A stretch of 64,000 nt of DNA from Salvator merianae (lineage: Eukaryota > Chordata > Lepidosauria > Squamata > Teiidae), in NCBI GenBank assembly GCA_003586115.2, contig QVOM02000025.1:50939479-51003478 (forward strand), given 5' to 3'. Below the pieces are notes generated by a model. The model was given only the letters and a program-made list of their open reading frames with translations. It made no database searches and was not told where the DNA came from. Every line of letters starts with the position of its first letter. The stretch's first letter is position 1. Shown one piece after another: positions 57,560-64,000 of the stretch. The position numbers and the translations under genes were made by a program.

Positions 57560-60479
57560 GAGTCATTTACAGTTCAAAAATTACCCCCAACACAGGTCAT
57601 TTTGAACACACATATTGGTGAAAGCCAGAGCGTCAATTGCTGTGGGTGCAATTTATAGGCAATAGCTTGTTACTAAGAACCATGTTTGATCCAGACTACT
57701 CACCTAGACTTTGGCACCCTCTTTTAATGATGTTAATCTTCTAATTTAACAACATCTCAAGTGATTCTTAGATGGGATAATGATATTGCATTTCTTGGCA
57801 TCTTATTCCATTTTCTGTAACTCAAAGTCATTACACAGTGTTCTCTTTTCCACAGCGTTTAATCACACTGTTGAAATCCTTGCTGACCATTTTATTTCTT
57901 ATCTCTAGGTCCCTAGCTTTTATCCCAGTTTCTATTTAAAATAAAAATAGCATAAGAGAAATGTGAAATTAGAGAAGCAAGCACTGGATTCCTGATTATA
58001 GTCTTTTCCGTTCTCAGCTGAAATCTCCAGAACAGATAGCGGTAGAAAGGTCATCATGTCAGATATTTTCATGTGTGTTTATAAACTAAGATGAAAGGGA
58101 ATTTTTTAAACTGACACTATATAATAACATAGAAAGGACACCCGATACCTCAAGGGAAATGCATAATAGGTATATCAATTTTACATTGCTTTTCTTAATA
58201 CCTTTCAGGTAAAGAATGCTACTGTTCATTAAAGTGAAAAAAGTTGTAATACTCTTTTGTTATTCCACGTCTTCTTTGAACAAACATAGGATGTGATCAC
58301 ACAGGGTAAAACTAGCAAGCTGGGGCAAATTTGGGGCTCCAGGGACAAAAATATTTTTTTTAAAAAAAAAAACCTCATCCCATATTTTACACCTTGACAT
58401 GTAAAATATGTGCCCTCTTACCAAAAAGTCAAGAACAGAAATATCACATTTTAATTGGAATAATGCAGAGTTCTTAAAGAGAATTGGGCTGATAAGCAAA
58501 CTCTTGCCCTTTTAATCTTAGATAATGGAATAAGACTTTTCATTAGTTCTTAACTTTAATGCTTTTGTGGGGAGGGGAATGGCTCCCTTTGATGAGTTCT
58601 GTGTAACAAAATCTCTATCTTAGTCATTCCAGTTCAAGATATCGGTTTTCCTATTGAATCTAGTGATGTAGAATTAATGTAAAAAAAATGGTGTAAGGGC
58701 AGCTGGATGGATCTGAGCAGATGGATCTAAGCCAGTGAAAGTTCAGTTCTTAGTATTGTGACTGGGGCTGTATTTACTTTGTTTTATTAATTCTATGTTA
58801 GCCTAAAGCAGTGAAAGCTGTTGATGACTCCAAATTATTTCATTTTCAAAAAGCACAAATTATAGGAGGTATGAAAATGTAGATTTTTTTTTAATGAAAA
58901 GTTCCTGACTACTGCAGCATTTAACATTTATATTCACAATAATGGCTCTAGGCTCAGAGGAACAATGTGCATTGCTATCCTATAAAGTTTCATAACAGCT
59001 GTTACATTAATTATAGTTCTCAGGTGCAATACAGGCTTTATAAAAATGACATTTACTATAAGTAAATTCAAAATATCAGCAAAGATATACCTAGTCTTTT
59101 TTTTTTCTGGCATCCACTCCCATATGTGTAAATAGAAGGTGTAGCACTAACCTAACTCCTCAACAACATCCAGTAGTGATACCACATGAAGCATGAGCAC
59201 ATCCAGAGTGATTTGAATACAAGACTCTAAAAGAAAGAAAAATTCATTCTTGCTTGGGATTGCCTTTAGAGACAAGAGTCATAGCTCACTTGTCTGGACT
59301 GGTCGTGGAAAACCCTGGTCTCACAGGATCCACATTAAGATTCTTGCCTTTTTAATAGAATTTCAAGAAAAGGAATATCAGTTGCCTTCCAAGCTACACC
59401 AGCTGAAATGCCAACTGTTATAGGCCTGTATGATAAACTGGAATCCTGTTGTGGACTCCCTAGATTTCAGTTGGCCTTTGATGAGTTAGGAAGCCAGTTT
59501 CTGGATATTAATCATCATCATCATAGGTAAAAAGAAATACTTCTTCTGCTTCCAAACAGGTTGGTCTGCTTGCCCCCTGTCCTATGGGCCTGTGACCTGC
59601 TGCTCTCTGGTGGGCAGTGAGTGCAGGGTGACTCAGCAGTCTCTGAGCACCACCTGCCCAGACCATCTATTTCCAGAGCTATTAAAAGAGGCTTCCTGTA
59701 TCTTTAATTGCTCATACCCCAGCAGTCAGAGACCACCTGCTTCCCAGATAGTGCCTGCCATGGAGAGAGACTGTGTGATTGCTGACTGCTATTGAAGCTC
59801 AGGGCCTTACCATTCTTTCCACAGAAGAAATACTGTATCTTCTTGCTTCATTTCCCCTCTGTGTCGTATTATTTTTATATTATAGCTTTACCTGATTTTA
59901 TAATGCATATTTTATATTATATTTATTGCATTTTTACTGCTGTTGAAACTGTCTTCTGCATTTGTAATTTGGAAAGATGACATACAAATAAACTGAGGAG
60001 GAGGTGGAGGAGGTTTTGCCCATGACTTTGATTTTCCCAGACCTAGCTGATTTTCTTCTTCTACCAGGTGAATTCTAGGAGGTGGATAATTCTTACCTTT
60101 TGCGCCCCAGAGACCTTGGCAATAGATGTTCCCTAGTGGAACAGTATAGAGGAGTTTGAGAGCCAGATTAGTGCACTGGCTGGCTAGCAGCAGGATACCT
60201 TCTTCTTTGTCTGACATGCCAAGGAGATACTTCCTGGTGCCAGTGGGTCTTAGCTCAAGGTGCCTCCCCCCTTTGGCCAGCTGCCAAGACTTCTGCTTGT
60301 TGTTTCCATGTCCAATCAATCACTGCTGAGGTCACACAATCTAGTACCAGGAGGAGTAGAGGAGTGCCATGTCTTACACAGAGGTCCTGTTCAACAAACT
60401 AAGGACTTGTATATGTATGTGGCATGGAAAATCAAAAGAATTTCTAATTACTACAGTCCCTCCAATTTCTAGAGTTCAA
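57560..60479. other. Unassigned non-coding stretch
   Basis: About 2.9 kb; nothing supported beyond short homopolymers. Confidence 0.5.
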
Positions 60480-60780
60480 CTTTGTAAAGAGACACTGGAT
60501 TTGGATCAGTGAGACTTGTTGGTTTTGATCAGACGTCTGGAACAGTACATAGCAGTGTTGGTCAAGATCAGTCCTTGTGGTATACTGGTCCGTGGAGGTG
60601 CTCCTGGCTGCTGGAGCTTGTGGATCTGGCTCCAAAACTTGCATGAAGCTTCATGCTGTGCAGATGGTGTTGTTCTGGTCACAAGGTAATGCAGACCAAG
60701 ACAGCATTCACACTCAGTTGGGATTCTCCACCATTTGTAAGGAATATTTGTGATGCAATACAACCTAAAGAAGACTAATT
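60480..60780 (+). repeat. Possible copy 6 of dispersed repeat family R
   Basis: Shares 'TTGGATCAGTGAGACTTG', 'GTGGTATACTGGTC' and 'ATGAAGCTTCAT'-type blocks with other copies. The match is weaker than for copies 1-5. Confidence 0.35.
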
Positions 60781-63700
60781 CCAGGAATCAGGAGCTGGTT
60801 TGATCCTGAGACACCTACTCTGCACTTACTCTGGAAAGTGACCACAGATATATTGTAGGCACCTTCTCAGGAAAACAAACAAACCTTCTTTACTGTATTA
60901 TAGAGGCCTCCATGCTCTGAATAAAAGTCATGGAGATGCCTGATGACACAGCAAACAAGGTGTTTGGACTCAGACACCTGCTCGCTGCCCTGGTCCAGGA
61001 TGTAGTAGAGTCACAGCAGAATCTAGAGGTTTCTAACCTCTTATAAGGCAACTGAGCATAGTTGTGCTCTCAAGATGTATAGCAACAGGACAAGTGATCA
61101 CCTAATAAGCTGCCTCCATCCACAGCCTTCACAAAGATCTGTCACATGGTTGTCAGCTGATAACTCCAATACCAGTTTCTGACATCCCAGAACAACTCAA
61201 AGTGCCATCCTTTATCAGGAAAAGGAGAAGGACAGATTGATTGGTTGGTTGATTGGTTGATTACCAATGTGTGTTGAGATGATGACTTGATGAATCAGAT
61301 TTAATCTTAAAATGGCAGCTTATCTACAAACATTATCATGAAAGCTGTGAAAAGTGCTACAGTGATTTTCATAATTAACTAAATTCACACTGCATCTGTT
61401 TACAGCCACTTCACAGTAACAATTTCTTCATGAACATAGGAAGTAATCCCTATGTTGAGAGAAAAAAATCTGAATCAGAACCAACTTGAAATAAGTGATT
61501 CCTTACTTAAAACATTCAAAGGCATAAAATTACCTTAGTCAGATATTAATAAAAGTTGCTAAAAAGCAGAACAATTGAAACATGAAACACATAACTAATT
61601 CCCTGATTTAGCATTTCTCTCAGCCATTTATACTAAAAAAAAAAAAAAAAAAAATCTGTGATAATAGTGTGTTTCAAACTATATTTATATATGGGCCAAA
61701 GGTTACTGGCACAACATATAATCAACTACTGTGAAAAAAAAATTAGCAGCTAATATTTTGTTCTCTCGAGTTAAGTAATATTTCTAAAATGCAATCTATG
61801 TAGGTGGATGCAAATCTATTCTGTAAATGTTACTAGTATTCAAAAGATAAGAAATTTTTGCACAGTGTTTTCAAAAAAACTTCCTAGCCAAAAGGTTTTG
61901 TGACAATCCTCTCTCCTGCTCTGGTTGTGCAAACAGATGCAGCCCAACCTGCTGCTGTTTTGCTCACCACTACCAATCATCCTGGTTCACATGTGGCTGG
62001 CAGATGCAGGTGCTGATACAATCTGACCCTTTTTAATAACTAAACCACTTGTCATACTTCAGGATGTATCATATTTCATGCATTATTACAGTTTTGCGTT
62101 GTAGTTCAGTTATAAATGTAATGTTGTGCACTAATTATTTCTCAGGCAATTTGAGAGATGAGATTTGTGTGGAAAAGGTGTGAAAACATCTTCTTTTCTC
62201 AACTTCCCTTTTCTTCTGTCATACAAAGAGGGAGAAAAAGAGAGAAAGAAACACCCTTTCTGTTACCCTTATCTTGTTTTAACCCTCAACCCACGCCTGG
62301 CAATGCTTCATTCAGTTGCATTCTCCTGCTCTACCTCGCTAATATTTTTCTTTCCCCAAGTGTCTGTTTGTAGTCTCACCCTCATGTTTCTATGCCATGC
62401 CTAACAGTCCTGCCTCCTGTCCTGCTCCCTTATATCGCTGCAACAGCAAGTGACTATCACATTATATATCTTAGTAATATCACTGATGTCATATGTGTAT
62501 GGGGAAAAAAAGAGAAAAATCATTCTGCAAAGGTGTAATTGCAAATGAACCTTGGTGGCTCTGGTTTGTCAGTGTGGCATATCATGCCATGTTTGTGCAT
62601 GACCAATTACCACTGAATTTCTCTGAGATTTTTAACTTCTGTTACTGCTTTCATATGCTCGCTTTTTTTACTGTGTCTCTTTCCTTAACCTATTATACAC
62701 ATTTTTTTTGTTTTGGAAAAGGCTCATTTCTGAGATGAACCTCATTCCTCAGAAGCCATGCAGGCAACACCAGCAGTCTGCTGGGTACTGGTTCCCAGTT
62801 CAAGAATAAAAACAGGAAGTTTTTTACAATTGCTTTTTCAATTGTGTCTCCTTGGATTCCTGATTCAAACTACAATGGGACTACAACACTCTCAGAAGGA
62901 GCCTATTGTCTCTATGTTTATTGACAATTGATCTCTAGGAACTTTAGCTTCCTCAGCTTGAATGTCTAGATCCATGTCTTTCTTTTGTGGAATTTATAAA
63001 CAAGCAAACAAGCAAACCTGGCCCAATTGGAAATAAAGTTTTTGGACCTTAAAGCTCTAAACCATTGAGAACTGTTTCACCAACACACCACAAGCATAGC
63101 ATGATTTTAATATCAGAATTGGAGGCTTTTCTGTTGATAAAATAAGTTAGAAGAACAGGACTAATAATTTATGATATCTTTTCAGGGCAACTTCTTATTT
63201 ATGAAGCATGCTTCCCATGAAATTAATATAAATACCTTTTTCTTAACAATTCTTAATTTGTTATCCCTCCAAGTATTTCTTTTCTATCTCCAGTTAAAGA
63301 AATATTGAAATATTAAACTTAACCTGAAATGAAATCATTTGGATTACTTTTACAATTCATTGTGATGGGGAAGGTCTTGAACTAAAAATCTTGATCTCAT
63401 ATCTTGAACTCAGCCTAATTTAAAATAAACAAACAAATAAAAATGATTGCAGAGTTATTCTAATTTCTTCAATTCTGTAATGATTTCAAGTGTGTTTGCG
63501 GGTACTGGGGAAACTATAGCTGCTGGCCTGGGATAAGGAAAATGACCTAAAACTCACAAAATTACAATTCCTTTTCTCAGCATCTTATGTGTGGTGGCTG
63601 TAATTCTATGGATCTCCCCTAAAGGATACACACCCCAGCAGAATTGTGCAGGCCAATACAACTAACTTATTAAAGAATATCTAGAGACTTGTGGATAAGT

Positions 63701-64000
63701 CAAAAACAAAACAGAAGCTGGAAATTATTGGACTTTAAAACTTCTGTCCTGACCCATCAACAAGGAATCTGTTGCAAGGAACAAAAAGGAAACAAAAAGA
63801 ATGAGGTAATGCATATGAGCATACTAAACAGACTAGACCAGATCAGACCAGACACTGTCTAGGCTGTTATTGCCCTAGTGGTCAATAAGACAGAGGATTC
63901 AAAGGAGTTAAAGAATTTATGGCTAAATTTTTCTAACAGAGGCATCTATAGAAATGTACACACCTTGAACATAAAATAAAATGAAATGAAATATATTATT
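60781..64000. other. Unassigned non-coding stretch
   Basis: About 3.2 kb; a 19-base A run near 61636 and AT-rich sequence. No gene recognised. Confidence 0.5.

Overview
The window reads as nuclear DNA of an amniote, most likely a squamate reptile (lizard or snake). The evidence is a mix of decayed CR1-type, L2-type and L1-type LINEs, a tRNA-headed SINE with an L2-like tail, many PIF/Harbinger-like and hAT-like MITEs, abundant AT-rich microsatellites, no operon structure, and one short run of Ns. This assignment is inference from repeat content. I found no host protein-coding exon, tRNA or rRNA that I can support. Almost every long open frame belongs to a mobile element or to simple repeats.

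Layout. 1-13664: a decayed CR1 3' end (804-1045), a hAT MITE with a GC-rich minisatellite core (1826-2279), Harbinger-like MITEs (2605-3195, 6905-7084, 12333-12968), a hAT-like repeat split by microsatellites (9806-10257), and a foldback element (12264-13068) that holds the third MITE. 13664-19876: a class II (betaretrovirus-like) endogenous retrovirus on the minus strand. It has two 324-bp LTRs, a tRNA-Lys-type primer site, gag, dUTPase-protease, polymerase and a heavily deleted env; all coding regions are broken. 20111-28163: a CR1 fragment and more MITEs, including a 1.2-kb element with long terminal repeats. 28164-39588: mostly old unique sequence with copies of dispersed non-autonomous repeats, an old CR1 3' region and a tRNA-derived SINE. 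39589-40335: the best-preserved copy of an unusual MITE family. 40660-44212: a broken L2-like LINE. 44784-50095: a broken L1-like LINE. 50789-55895: further MITEs. 55896-64000: largely unrecognised non-coding sequence.

How parts relate. The ERV keeps the gag-pro slippery heptamer in the right frame, although its genes carry stops and frameshifts. The SINE shares the stem-loop style of its 3' end with the L2-like LINE, which suggests that such a LINE mobilised it. The MITEs have 3-bp target duplications (often TAA/TTA) and GGGCCTGTTCGCAC-like ends, as expected of elements mobilised by a PIF/Harbinger transposase that is not encoded here.

The most unusual item is a five-copy family of GGGCCTGTTCGCAC-ended MITEs (22868, 25986, 39589, 50789, 55018). 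Its long members are built almost wholly from consecutive palindromes, some with perfect 19-21 bp arms and 3-10 nt loops. A second oddity is a perfect 35-bp inverted repeat with one arm inside such a MITE and the other arm in the flanking DNA.
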